Positions 45,671 to 57,129 of a stretch of DNA of 64,000 nucleotides are shown piece after piece. Source of the stretch: Acytostelium subglobosum LB1 (lineage: Eukaryota > Evosea > Eumycetozoa > Acytosteliales > Acytosteliaceae). The stretch's first letter is position 1. Every line of letters begins with the position of its first letter. The position numbers were made by a program, and so were the translations under genes. Location: NCBI RefSeq assembly GCF_000787575.1, contig NW_012236525.1:1007686-1071685 (forward strand), written 5' to 3'. The notes below the pieces were generated by a model. That model did no database searches. It saw nothing but the letters and a program-made list of their open reading frames with translations, and was not told the DNA's origin.

Positions 45671-47604
45671 TTATTGTTGAATATGTAGTTGTTGTTGTTG
45701 TATATCTTGTTGTTGGAGGAGATATGTTTCTTGGATCTCCCGTAGTACATCACTATTCCTTACACTACTGTCACATTTGGTCATGGTACTGGTGGCCATC
45801 GTATGTGTGTAACAGTCTTGGCAACAGAAGTCGTCCTGTTTATACAGGTTCTTGAACTTCTTTCGTTTGCGTCGACAATGTACCAACATCTTGATTGGCA
45901 GAATGAACAGGGTCACTCGCAATATCGTCAGGAATCCATTGATATAGAGAAATGACACGCCGTTCAGCGATAAGTACACCAGCAAGTATTCAAACAGGCC
46001 AAACAAAGCGACAGTCACCGAAGCAATGCCCAACAGTGTTCCAAAGTTGGCATAAGTGAATCTAAATGATTGACCGAAGTCAAAGTGAAATTTGATATGA
46101 TGGAAGTTGGTTAGTGAGCATGGATGAATGATTGGATGCGCAGGAAACCAAACAAATCTGATTGATTGACTTTTAGTTAAAGTGATGTACATACATTTGT
46201 GCGAGATAGACAAAGTGGAAGCCCCATAGGTAGACATTTTGGAACGAGAGGAAGAAGAAACCAATGACATTCACTGTGCTGTTTGGTATACAACAGAGGA
46301 TACCAAATACGATGCCAATTGCGTTGACAAAGGCAGCGTTCAATGCAAGCGAACACTTGTACATCAACATTGAGTATAGAGGAACGAATATGAATCCTCC
46401 CTCCCATGCCCAATTGAATATGTTGACATACTTGGCATCTAATGTTGAAGAAAGAGTTCGAGTTAAAGTTAGATGATGAATAGTCTGACTGAAAGATGGA
46501 GAGATGTACAACATACCAAATAGTTGATTGATTGTTCCAAGGTAGAAGGTGTTGTGAAGGGATATTACACTCATGTATATGACGATGAGGTAGAACTCCC
46601 ATGTGATAAGTTGTTTGAGTAGGGGCTTGTTCTTGACTTTGGCATATGGGTCAAACTTGACGGATTGATCATCAAGTGGCTTAGATGACATGTCTGCTGG
46701 AGGTATCAGCGGGGACTCCTCATTACTATCAGAGTTGATGGCGGATATTCCAGTTCCATCTGGTGGAGCTCTTCCTCGTACCAATGCAGCCTTGTACTCA
46801 TCCAAAGGCAGGTATGATGTATTGTGCATCATTATAATAGTTGGAACGACCAGTATTGCCATCACTCCTATATAACCGAGGAACAGTATTCCGACTTGAA
46901 CATTATACTTATCGGATATGATGCCAAACACTCTAAAGACAAAGCCACTGACCACATACATTCCAGAGAATGATGCACAAATTGAACAAGAGTATTTAGG
47001 GAATAAATTACTACATGAATATTTGTATGTTAGTGGATGTCTGTGATCAATCAATCAATTAATCAATCAAGGTGATGTATGTACATACCCTATATGCATT
47101 ATACTAATCTGGAGTGCTGGACCACCGATACCAATTATGGCAAATGCCACAATATAACATTCCTCACTTAGGTAGCTGGAAAGGAACCAAAGTAGGAATC
47201 CAAATGAAAGTATGACCAGAGCACAGAGGTTGGTCAACTTAGGACCGTATCGATCAAACAATGCTCCACTGAACAATGATGACCCAGTGGCGGTGAATGT
47301 TCCAAGAGTATATATCAAGTTAAGGCGTAGCTCTTGGCGGCTACATGTCTATAATAATTATATTTTTCAAAGTATTAGTGAATGAACTCGAGAGATGGAT
47401 GGAGGAGAGAAGTTGGTATCAATATACCTTTTGTCCAGCTTCACAGAGGTCTGAGAATATGCCCTCTTTAATCATGGTCTGTTCGAGGGCAGACCATCCA
47501 AACACTACTCCACATATACATAGTATTTGAAGCTCGGCAAACACTAAGAGTATGTATCTACGACTACCAGAGTAGATGGATGGACTATAATCTGGCGCTG
47601 CCAT
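45671..47604 (-). CDS. SLC43-like major facilitator transporter, copy 2
   Basis: Five exons join in phase: 47604-47428, 47348-47089, 47010-46517, 46438-46195 and 46061-45671, giving 521 residues. It aligns with copy 1 throughout: SGALFDRYGPKLTNLCALVI for loop 2-3, YIVAFAIIGIGGPALQISIM, NLFPKYSCSICASFSGMYVV and FTYANFGTLLG. The C-terminus differs and ends in a Gln-rich tail (LLQQQDIQQQQLHIQQ). Two intron positions of copy 1 are missing and one is extra, so intron gain or loss followed the duplication. Intron 2 is one of the few here with CAAT repeats on the antisense strand. The substrate is unknown. Confidence 0.88.
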
Positions 47605-48444
47605 CTTGTTGGTAGTACGCGCGGATATATATTTAGTTGACTAATGAATGTCAAGTCAAGTTATGTTAGTGACTGTTTGATTGATTGAATGAATGAATGT
47701 GACTGTTGTGCTGTTCACAATGTTCTTTCTCTCTGGACTAAGCAACGATGTTGTCTGTCTCCAACGGAGAGTAAATAATGTATCGGTGTTGTTGAGGCAG
47801 ACAGGTATCATGCCATGTGTAGATGGATGGATGGTATGGGTGATGGCGCTAGTCGGAGAACGAATTACACAAACACGGCAAGCGGGAAGTGTATTGTTGG
47901 TGGTAACTAATTGATGCGCATCAATTAGTTGTCAACATTATTGTTTTGATCATACCGTATACATCACGATTAGATCATGAATGGTCCAGGTGAGGTCCAG
48001 GATGGGATGGGGACGGGGACGGTCATGTGACACCTTGTGACATTTAAACCAATTATATGTGATTATTATTATTATTGTTGGAGCGAGGGTTCGGCAGAGA
48101 GGTGAATGGAAAAAGGTGGGAAGTTTGTGTTCACATTTATGTTGGCATCTTCGCACTTTGTAGATAAAAAGTGAACAAAAAGTCGTCAAAAGCCTTGTTT
48201 GACTGTGGTACCCACAGACGAGTGTGCCTCAGATGGCACCCAACAACGGGGTGTCTTTGCAGCATGGTCACCTTGTGAGTCTTGGGGCGGGTCCCGCCAT
48301 TAATGGTTGTTTAGCCAATAAGCAAAGTCTACAATGTGTAAAGGCAAATGAATGAATGGGCTTGGTATTATTTGACTCTGTGTAATGAATGTCCGATGAG
48401 TCATTGCCAATGTTGTTGTGTATTCGTTCGTTCAATCACTTCAA
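47605..48444. other. Intergenic region with a 26-bp perfect palindrome
   Basis: A GATTGATTGAATGAATGAATG block lies at 47678-47699, a 26-bp perfect palindrome at 47905-47930 and a GGCGGG-T-CCCGCC inverted repeat at 48286-48298. A 73-codon plus-strand frame (47693-47914) starts inside the repeat and is not supported. The region holds the 5' side of SLC43-like copy 2 and the 3' flank of the arrestin gene. Confidence 0.5.
47905..47930. repeat. Perfect 26-bp palindrome
   Basis: The arm AACTAATTGATGC is followed immediately by its exact reverse complement GCATCAATTAGTT with no spacer. It lies 300 bases upstream of SLC43-like copy 2. Confidence 0.9.
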
Positions 48445-50597
48445 TCACAAGATGTTGGTCGTGGATGGAGATGCTGGCACGACTAGTATGGGGATATCGA
48501 GAGGGTGATTGTGTTCCTTCTTTCCAGTGTTTGTGGTGATTCGTATTCGGTAGGAGTTGATTAGGTTGTCGAGGTATATGGATGGATTGATACCGTCTGG
48601 AATGAGGAAATTCAGGTTGGTCTTGTATTTAGACTTGGCATTGATGTCCACTTCCTTGGTTTGTCCAGAGATCTTATGTGTTGTTTCTTTGTTATTGTTG
48701 TTGATGTTGTTGATGTTGTTGTTGATGTTAAGCATGCTAATGCCGCCACTACTTCCAAGATCTACATTGTTGTCATGGTTGTGATTGTGATTGTTGTTGT
48801 GGTTATGGTTATGATTGGTTGCAGATTGAACGATATTGATCAAATCCAGACTGATGGACTTAATAACAGAGCTGGATTCATTGTCGATTGACAACATTAG
48901 AGATATCTATATGATGGTGTCATTGTTAGGAATGTCCTGGACTGCCGCATCCACGTCCACTCGCATGAACTTACACATGAGTCGATTATACAAAAGTTGT
49001 TGACTAGTAGTCGTGATCGCATCTTGATGTGATTGTGATTGCTCTCAAAGGTCTCGGAAGAGGAGAACAGACTGTTGCTCTGTATCCTCTCTCTTGGCAG
49101 GTAGGAGCAGGTTGGGTTCCATATTTGGATGGGCACGGACAGTTCAAAGCCCTTGATAAGCGACGGCTCCGTCTTGTTGTACTTGCTATGTATCTCGCCC
49201 AGACCTGAGAAATGCAGCCGGTAGAACACGCCGTGATGCGCAGACTTGTGGGTGGTGAATGATGGCGGCAGGTGCGCCGGCACCACAAACTCAAAGGCGA
49301 ACCGATGCTTCTTGGGCGAGATGATTGAGTGATCGCCCAGCTTCTGGAATTGAGGCGGCTCGAATGCGCTGCTCCTTATCGCCGATGTGTCTGGCAGTGG
49401 CTGCAAAGCCTTGCTAGCCTTTAGCAACATGTCCTCGTGCCACACCTCGTCAAGGTCCTCCAACTCGTCAAAGTCTTCAAAGTCGCCTGTGGACGAGGAG
49501 GCTGAGTTCTTGCGTTCATACTGTGCCGCGTCCTGTGGCGGAGCCAACATCATTGACAACTGTTTGATGGATGCCTGTGTCAGGGCAGGTTGCTGTTGTT
49601 GTTGTTCATCTCTGGAGCCCAGCTCGTCGATTGATATGTTTGTGCTGCTCCTAGTGAGGTTGGTGCCGTTTGTGCCGCTCCTGACCCTGCTTGTGCCGGC
49701 CGTGTTGCTCCGGCTCCTCGATGAGCCGCTCAGGCTACCACCGCCGCCGCTCTCGGACAACCTATCAAGCTCGGTAGGATAGAGCAAGAAGTCTTGTTCA
49801 ATGATTGATGACCGGTCTGATGATGACGACGAGGACGATGATGACGAAGACGAGGAGGTGGACGATGTCGACGATGTCATTGATATGCTGTCCTCACTTC
49901 CAATCGATTGCGAATATCCTTCAAAAGTCGCCTTTAACACCTGTAGCTTATTGACCTTTACATTGGCAATGACTCTCACAACATCACCAGGCTGATAATG
50001 TTTCTTCTTTGGTGCAATATACACCTTAATATGATTGGATGACGATCCATAACTTGTCCACTCCTTATTCTTCTTCTCCTTCTCTTTTTCCTTTGTTTGT
50101 TGTTGTACTTGTTGTTGTTGAGGGGATGTCTGTTGTGATACCTGTTGTTGTTGTACTTGTGCTTGTTGTTGTTGTTCTTGTTTCTTGAGCTGTTTCTTCT
50201 CCTTCTTCAACTTCAACTTGGCAATTGGTGACAATGATTTAGTTGGTGACTTTGTTGTTGAGGTAGTTGATGTTGATGGTGAGGTTGGAGATGGTGAAGA
50301 TGATGAAGTTGATGATGTGTCTGACAATATTGGAGACTGTATCTGTCCTTGGCTCTTTGATCTTTTCTTACTACTTCCATTCAAATCCAATGTAACATTA
50401 TTTGTAGTTGTTGAAGTAGTTGAAGTAGTTGAAGTAGTTGCCTCTTCTACATCATTGTCCTTCTTCTTTGTGTTGTAGTTGTTTGATGATGAGATAAAGA
50501 TATTGTCGGACAACATATTGAGTCGCGACTCGTACTCGTCGAGCACACGATCATCGTCATCCTTGAATGTGATCATGATCTTTAAGTCCTTGGACAC
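48445..50597 (-). CDS. Arrestin-domain protein
   Basis: Exons 50597-48975 and 48906-48445 join in phase 0 to 694 residues. Residues 1-195 are low-complexity (Thr, Ser, Gln, Lys). An arrestin N-domain follows, with IKVYIAPKKKHYQPGDVVRV, an inserted Ser/Asp-rich loop (about 230-400), then KHRFAFEFVVPAHLPPSF and GVFYRLHFSGLGEIHSKY. The C-domain begins near ELSVPIQIWNPTCSYLP and crosses the intron (IIDSC|ISLMLSIDNESSSVI). A His/Asn-rich insert sits near residue 570. Arrestin-fold proteins sort membrane receptors and recruit ubiquitin ligases, and dictyostelids have several such adc-type proteins. The long insertions inside the fold are unusual. Confidence 0.85.
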
Positions 50598-50783
50598 GGA
50601 ATCGGTCTACGATTATTATTATGCGTGAACTGAATGATAAATATTTAAGATGAAGAGTGACCATTTGAGACTTTCAGATTTAAAGGTGTAGGAGTAGGAG
50701 GTTGTTTATTGAAACCAAAAGATGGCGTGAGTGGTGGTGGGAACGAACAGATGTGTTGGGACGAACTTCCTTCAGTCATTGCC

Positions 50784-53700
50784 TTATCTGGCCTCGAATG
50801 TGACGTTTGGATACTCAAAGCCAAGATCGTAGGCTATTTGGGCGGTGATCTGCTTGCAGTTGTTTAGACAGAGACGCACGAGTTGTGGACAGGACTTGAT
50901 GAAGCGACTGACTTGTCTCTTGTCAATGGCCAGGTTGGACAGGTCGAGCTCCTTGATGTGTTGGAGATATGGACACATTGCGTCGACGACCGAGTCGTTC
51001 AACTCAATCACGTAGCTCTTCTCATTGATAAAGGTCATGGCCGACAGTGACAGACGCTCCATCTGTGGCGCCAGCTCAAGCATGGCGATCAGTGACTGCA
51101 GTGAGACGATTGACATGAGCATCCTGAGCTTGGTGATCTCGCCCAGTGCCACCTCTTGCACGCATTCGGCATTGTCCATCAGCGCGGTATGTGCATCGAT
51201 GAACGAGGGCAGATGGATCTTGTTGGGAAGGTCAAGTTCAACGAGGTTTGGCATCTTGCCAAGCAGACGCCAGAGAAGGTTGTACTCGCCCTTGTACTGG
51301 GACATCTGGAGTAGCTTCAAGTTGGACAGGTTGCACTTGCTGAGGAACTCCTCGAGGTCGGGGCTGGGCTCGTCGCTTGCAATCGCGCTGGTCCAGGCAA
51401 GGTAGAGGCGCTTCAGGTTCTTGGCACCATGCGATGCCAATGCGGCCAGACAACTGTCGTCGGCTGATGTGCTGGTGAGGTCACAAGTTTCGATCAATGG
51501 AGCGTTGCGAAGGATGTCCGAGATGACCTGAGCACTGAAGCGACAACTGTATATGCTCAGTGAGGTCAGGTTGCAGGCCTTGTTGGCAATGACCTTGCCA
51601 CACTCGTCGGTGAGCTTCATGCTCACAGACAGCTCGCTGAGCGGGTTACAAGACTCAATGGCCGCGATGATACCCTTGTCCGTGATGGAGTAGCTTTGAG
51701 TCAACGACAGCTTGGTGACATTCTTGAGGTATGGCGCAATCTCAATAATGATGGCATCGGTGAGACCCTTGCAGTTAATGTACAACTCGGTCAGGTTGCC
51801 CATGTACTGAGCCATGCCCTGGAGATGCTTGTCCTCCAGCCATCTGATGTCCACCTTTAGACAAGACAACATGGTACAGTTGCTCAGCAGGCGACGCAGG
51901 AACTGGTCAACCTCGAGGATCAGGTCCTCGTCCGCAGAGACTGGCTTATCGCCGGGCTGCTGCTCGGCCTTGTACTTGGGCTTCTTAATGTGGAAGTCGC
52001 ACAGAGTCATCTTCCTGAGGTACTTCATCTTTGTGATCAAGTGGCAACTCCATGGCGACAGTGCGGCCTTGGTCAGATCGATTGTGAACAGGTTGGGGAG
52101 GGAATCAAACAGGTCCTCCATGGTCTGATCGTCGATGACCTGAGCAATGTTTGCGATGACCTCCAGGCCGCTAAGGTACTTGACGCCCTCAATGGCCAGT
52201 GAGATGAACGTCCTGAGATAGCCATCGACAGAGATGTTCCTGATGAGGTACTTGATCGAAATGAGCTCACGCACGATCGACTTGTTCATGCCCTCTGAGA
52301 CCTCCCAGTCCGAGTTGACAGGTGGGTCCAGGTTGATGCACTGCTTGAGGTATAGATCCATGTAAATTGGGTTGATAGCCAGTGATCGCTCAATCATATC
52401 TTGTGCCGTGTCCAGGCCCTTGTTGAACTGGACAAAGTCAAAGTTGTGGAAGAGGTCGATCGAGGCCATCTTTACGTGGATGATGCCCCAGAGTGCGAGG
52501 ACTTGTGAGCGGTCATCGGTGCTAAGTTCGTTCAGCGACAGCTCGCGGACGATGTGATTGGCACAAGTCAGATACTTGAAGGCCATCGATGCGTCCAGGT
52601 TCATGTTGGCCAAAGTGATGTAGGTCAACGCCTGCTTCAAGATGATCTTGGGTGATTGGGGCATGGAGCGAGAGGCAGAACGAAGTTTGTTGAGGGCAAT
52701 ATCCACCCATCTGATGACTTCTGGTGGAGTCGGGATGATTCCGCTCATCTTTTGAATCTTGTAGATTAGACTTGAACCTGAGGCCATGTCAATCACTGCC
52801 GGATACTTGGCAGTGGAGTCCATTCGCTCGATATCATGTAAGTTGATGATATAGTGAGGGTTGTTGATGAACTGTGAGAATGCATCCGAATTGATCTGGA
52901 TGCCAAGCATCTGGACCAGTCTGGCCACCAACAACTTGCAATCGAATGATGGTCTTAAGTCGAATCTGGATTAGGAGTGATCGATTGATTGATTGATTAG
53001 TCGATAAGTCTAGGGATGTGCGTGCCAACCAAACTAGTGGAGTACATACTCTGAGCTCATCTGAGCTGGTGAGAGACATCCTGGGAAGGCATTGATGGCC
53101 GAGAACTTGAATGTGCCAAACTTGATAAGGGTCCAGAACTCATTGTAGTCGGACTTGTGCTTCTTGTCAAGCAACAGTGCAAAGATGTCAGAGATGACGC
53201 GTTGTGGCTCAGTGGTTGGCCTGTTGGTCTTCTCAATCTTCTCACGGATCATAGCCTTGATGATCTTCTTCCAGACGCGTGCCACCAACTCTGTCATCAA
53301 CAATTGTTTGAGAGAGTGATCGGTTATCCTCTGACAAACATGTCCAAGGTATCTCAGATTGATGCCTCTGGCGTGAACCAAGTTAACAAGTCTAATCAGT
53401 CTGACGATCTTATTGTAGAACTCTGTCTCCTTTGTTCCAACTGGTCTGATAAAGTCTGAGTAGAACATGGTCTGGCGTTCACGCTCCAACTTCTTATCCT
53501 CCTCCTATTGAATTGAATTGAGTTGTTGTTAGACATGGTACTTGAGTGATGCTGTTATTGGTCTGCTGTGTGGTGGACTTACAGATGACTTGGAGATGAG
53601 CTCTGCACATTCAGGGATGGCCTCATCATGCAGGATTTGAGTAGCTTGGTGCACTTCAGTGTTACACTCCTCTTCATCCTTGCCAGACTGCCAGCCAGAG

Positions 53701-55488
53701 AGGGCGTCAGAGCTCAACTTGGTCTTGGATAGCTTGACAAGCTCTGGACGCAACAGAGCATAGAATATTTCACGTCCAATATAGTCATCAGAATTTTTTG
53801 GATACTCTGGTGGGAATGTCCTTGCAAAGTCTGATTGATTGAATGAATGAGTGAGTGATTGGAATGATTCTATGTGTTCTTGTAATGAACTTACCAATCA
53901 TGTAGAATCTGTTGTCTGATCCTTTGTGGACTTCAATGTCACCTGGTCCATAGATGAGGGTTGGCGTGGTTAGACCAGAGAAATGTCCTTTGATGTTGAG
54001 TAGACCAGCCATTCTGATCATCTCTGCCTCGACAATGGGCTCCGAGTTGTGCATTGTGCGACCTCCATCATTTGATCCATACACAATCGAACTCTTGGTG
54101 ATGGGCAGACAAGAGACTGCGAGCAGACGGTAGCCAGCATAGTCAATGATCGATACGAGAGGGAATCGAATGATGCCCTTGGAATGGTCCATGAAATGAT
54201 TGAGTCCCTTGAGTTCGTGACTGGCCGACTTCTGTGCCTTCTCATCGGAGCGTGTGGTGTCACCGTACATCCAGACGCCCGGTGCAATCTCAGTGTCCAC
54301 GACGAACTTGAAGATAATGTCATTGCACTTGAACTTCTGGCCACCGGCCACTCCACCAATCTCCAGTGGCTTGATGGTCTTGAACTCATCGGGTACGTTG
54401 CGCTCCGAGATGATTATCTTTCCAAATGTGTTGGCACTGTACACAAAGTTGTTGGCAAAGTTGGACAGTGTCTCATACTTGGCCTCAGAGTCGGGCAGGT
54501 CCAGAAGTTGTTGGAACGTCTCGTTCCAGCCTTTCTCTGGTGCGACCAGCTCTGGCTCATCGTTGGGGGCGCCAGGGCGGGTGATGTCCACCTTGGGGAT
54601 GTTGTGCTGGAAGATGTTAATGTCGCGCTTGGGCTTCTGTGTCTTGTAGCCAGTGGAGTAGGCGAGGTATGAGTCAACCTCGCTGTCATATGCGTTGGAG
54701 TTGCCGCCACTGGCGCTACCACCGTACTGTGAATATGACGACGAGTAGCCCGAGCCAGAGTCAGACTGGCCGACCACACGGTCGCTACTGATCGATGTCT
54801 CATCATCATCATCCGACTCTGTTCGATCGGACCTTGTGATTGGAACATAAGGGTTGGTGGACACGCGAGATACCTGAGCCCAACCTGACGACACCAAGTC
54901 GGCGGGGGTGGCACTGCCGATGCTGTTAGAGTATGATGTGACCGAGGTCACGGACAACTGAATTGGTTGGTCCTGTATGTTGTTTGACGTGGATGTTGGC
55001 ACTTGCTCCGACTCATCTCCCACGACCTCCTGATCATTGTCATGGGCATTGTCATAGGCATTGGCAATGGCAGGTACATTGGTATTGGCGGGAACATTGG
55101 CATAGCCATCAAGTTGCTCAACCTTTTGCAAGATGTCATTCACAAGTTGTTGCTCTTGTTCTTGTTGATGTTGTTGTTGTTGCTCTGGTACAGTCTGTGA
55201 CTGTTCCTGTGCATGTGTTGTGACGGGTTGTTCAATGTTGACAGGTTGTGATGGCAACACCTGTTCAACTGAGGCCGAGGCTTGGTCATGTGTGGCAACA
55301 GATGTGGGTGCTGGGACTGAAGATTGTACTGAAGTCACAGATGGTGACTTTGAGGCAACAGGCGAGGTAGCCTTGTCCTTGCCCTTTGTTGGTTCCTTCA
55401 CAGCCCAATATGATAGTATCTCTCTGAAGGACTTATCTTCCTTTGCCTTTGGTTTATCATTATTATTATTATTATTATTACTTGACAT
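50784..55488 (-). CDS. Clu-domain protein with C-terminal leucine-rich repeats
   Basis: Exons 55488-53895, 53830-53583, 53504-53050 and 52965-50784 join in phases 1, 0 and 2 to 1492 residues. The ATG at 55488 (MSSNNNN) follows an (AT) tract and was preferred to one 36 bases upstream. Residues 1-300 are Asn/Gln/Ser/Pro-rich. A Clu central domain spans about 330-560 (NDIIFKFVVDTE, ELKGLNHFMDHSKGIIRFP, SSIVYGSNDGGRTMHNSEP). The middle (600-950) is helical. AMN1-like LRRs fill about 1000-1480 (LYINCKGLTDAIIIEIAPYL, LSIYSCRFSAQVISDIL). Clu proteins position mitochondria and bind mRNA, normally ending in TPR repeats, so the LRR end is an unusual architecture. Confidence 0.87.
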
Positions 55489-56139
55489 TATATATATATA
55501 TATGTATTTGTGTTTATAGTACAATATAAAATGTCATCACTCTAACTCTACAAGGTAGTTAAATTGCTTTGGGTCAACTGATGATGCTTTGACGAATCGA
55601 CACTTCCCATGTATCAATAAGATATTTCATTTTGAGTAAAAATAGATAATTTTGACACTGTTTCTGTGTTTATCTCTTTTTGAAACAAATAATAATCTTA
55701 GAAGACAACAACAACTATATTTCTTCTTGTATATATTTGCATTACTTACACAAATTCAACGAAGAACTTATTATTTAGTGTATTGAGAAAACTAATGAAC
55801 TTCTTTTGTTCATTTTTGTAGTTCAAGAATGATTGATTTTGTCAACTTAGTTTGGCTAGTTTATGGTTGAAGGCTTGTTGAATGGAAGGTGCCGTAAAGG
55901 ATGTAATCTTATGCAGCATATTGTTGGTGACATTCATTGAGAAGAGATCAAACAAGTCATTAGAGATATGATCTTACACTTCCCAAACAAATTTTCAAGA
56001 CACACCGAAGTTGTGTATTTCTGGGAACTACAGTTTTGCACAGAGATAATGAATAATGATGAAGATACACACTATCCCACTACATTTAACCTCAATATTA
56101 CATACATACACATAAATAATATAATAATAATAATAATAA
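55489..56139. other. A/T-rich spacer with an unexplained minus-strand frame
   Basis: Unlike other spacers this one lacks CAAT repeats for most of its length. On the minus strand a frame from ATG 55937 (MNVTNNMLHKITSFTAPSIQ...KLAKLS) meets TGA at 55842-55844. It continues in the same frame to TAA at 55746 (ends NKFFVEFV). The bases at that end also form a GTAAGT donor. It could be exons of a small gene, but I could not complete one. The HOP2 leader (ATA/AAT repeats) occupies the right end. Confidence 0.3.
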
Positions 56140-56984
56140 ATGGTAAAGAAGGCTGCTAAATCAAGTGCCCCAGCTGCTCCAAAGACAAATGGTTTGTATA
56201 TGTGACATCACATTATGAAGCTGAAGCATTGACTAACAATGAAAACAAACTAACAATAAATAACAATAATAAAGATGAGGATATACTGGTCAATTACTTT
56301 AGTAAGAATAATAGACCGTTCAGTCCACAACAGATAGAATTGGCATTTCCACAATATGGAAAGACTAGAGTGGCCAAGATGTTGAAGTTGTTGGCAGACA
56401 AGGGAAGCATTGTTTCAAAGGAAAATGGAAAGTCATCATTCATTTATTGGATGGACCAGAATGAGGAGATGGACGAGTACGGTCAACCAGTGAATGGTCC
56501 AAAGCCAACAACCGCCGATCTAAACAAAGAGATCTCCTCGCTCAAGACCGAGCTGGCAGAGATGACCGAGCAACTCAAAGCCCTGCAGACAGAGGCTCGA
56601 CAGCTTGAGGGCCAGCTCACAGATGAGCAGTTGGCAAAAGATATCAGTGCATTGGATATCGTTTCGTCTGATCTAGACAACAAACTCAAAGCCTACAAGA
56701 GCAAGAATGTAGTTGTTGCGCCTGATCAAAAGAAGAAGTTGGAGGCCAATCATGCCAAGGCCAGAAGAGAATGGCTGGCACGACGAAGGATGTTCAAAGA
56801 GGTGTTGGACACCATACTCGAGCGATCGAGCAAGAAGAGAAAGGATCTACAAGAGGAGATTGGATGGGAGACTGATGAAGACCTCAAGATCGAAGTTGTG
56901 GCTGATAGAAGCAAGTCATCGGGCGGTGTTGGTGGCGGTGGCACCAGTGGAGCACAACAAGAGTATAAGAGACAAAAGAGATAA
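56140..56984 (+). CDS. hop2: HOP2 (PSMC3IP/TBPIP) meiotic recombination protein
   Basis: Exons 56140-56191 and 56275-56984 join in phase 1 to 253 residues. The short first exon encodes MVKKAAKSSAPAAPKTN. The second opens with the winged-helix TBPIP domain (DILVNYFSKNNRPFSPQQIE, then KTRVAKMLKLLADKGSIV) and continues into the coiled coil (about 90-150, SSLKTELAEMTEQLKALQTE). A conserved C-terminal region follows (RREWLARRRMFKEVLDTI, then WETDEDLKIEV). With MND1, HOP2 stimulates DMC1/RAD51 strand invasion. It is useful as a marker that the meiotic toolkit is present. The intron donor is GTTTGT, and the Gly-rich tail is lineage-specific. Confidence 0.92.
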
Positions 56985-57129
56985 GATAACTATTATCTCT
57001 TCTCTCATTTGAGAATATGTACATATTTAATGAAGACAAGGATGTCCTTTTTTCTCCAAACATTCATTCATTCATTCATCCATTGTTGGGCAACTCAACA
57101 GATACATACGTGAGTGACTTCAGGGGCTA

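Noticed and set aside
47693-47914. 73-codon frame with a signal-peptide-like start
   Set aside because: It starts within an AATG repeat, has unusual composition and ends at the 26-bp palindrome. No splice or family support was seen.
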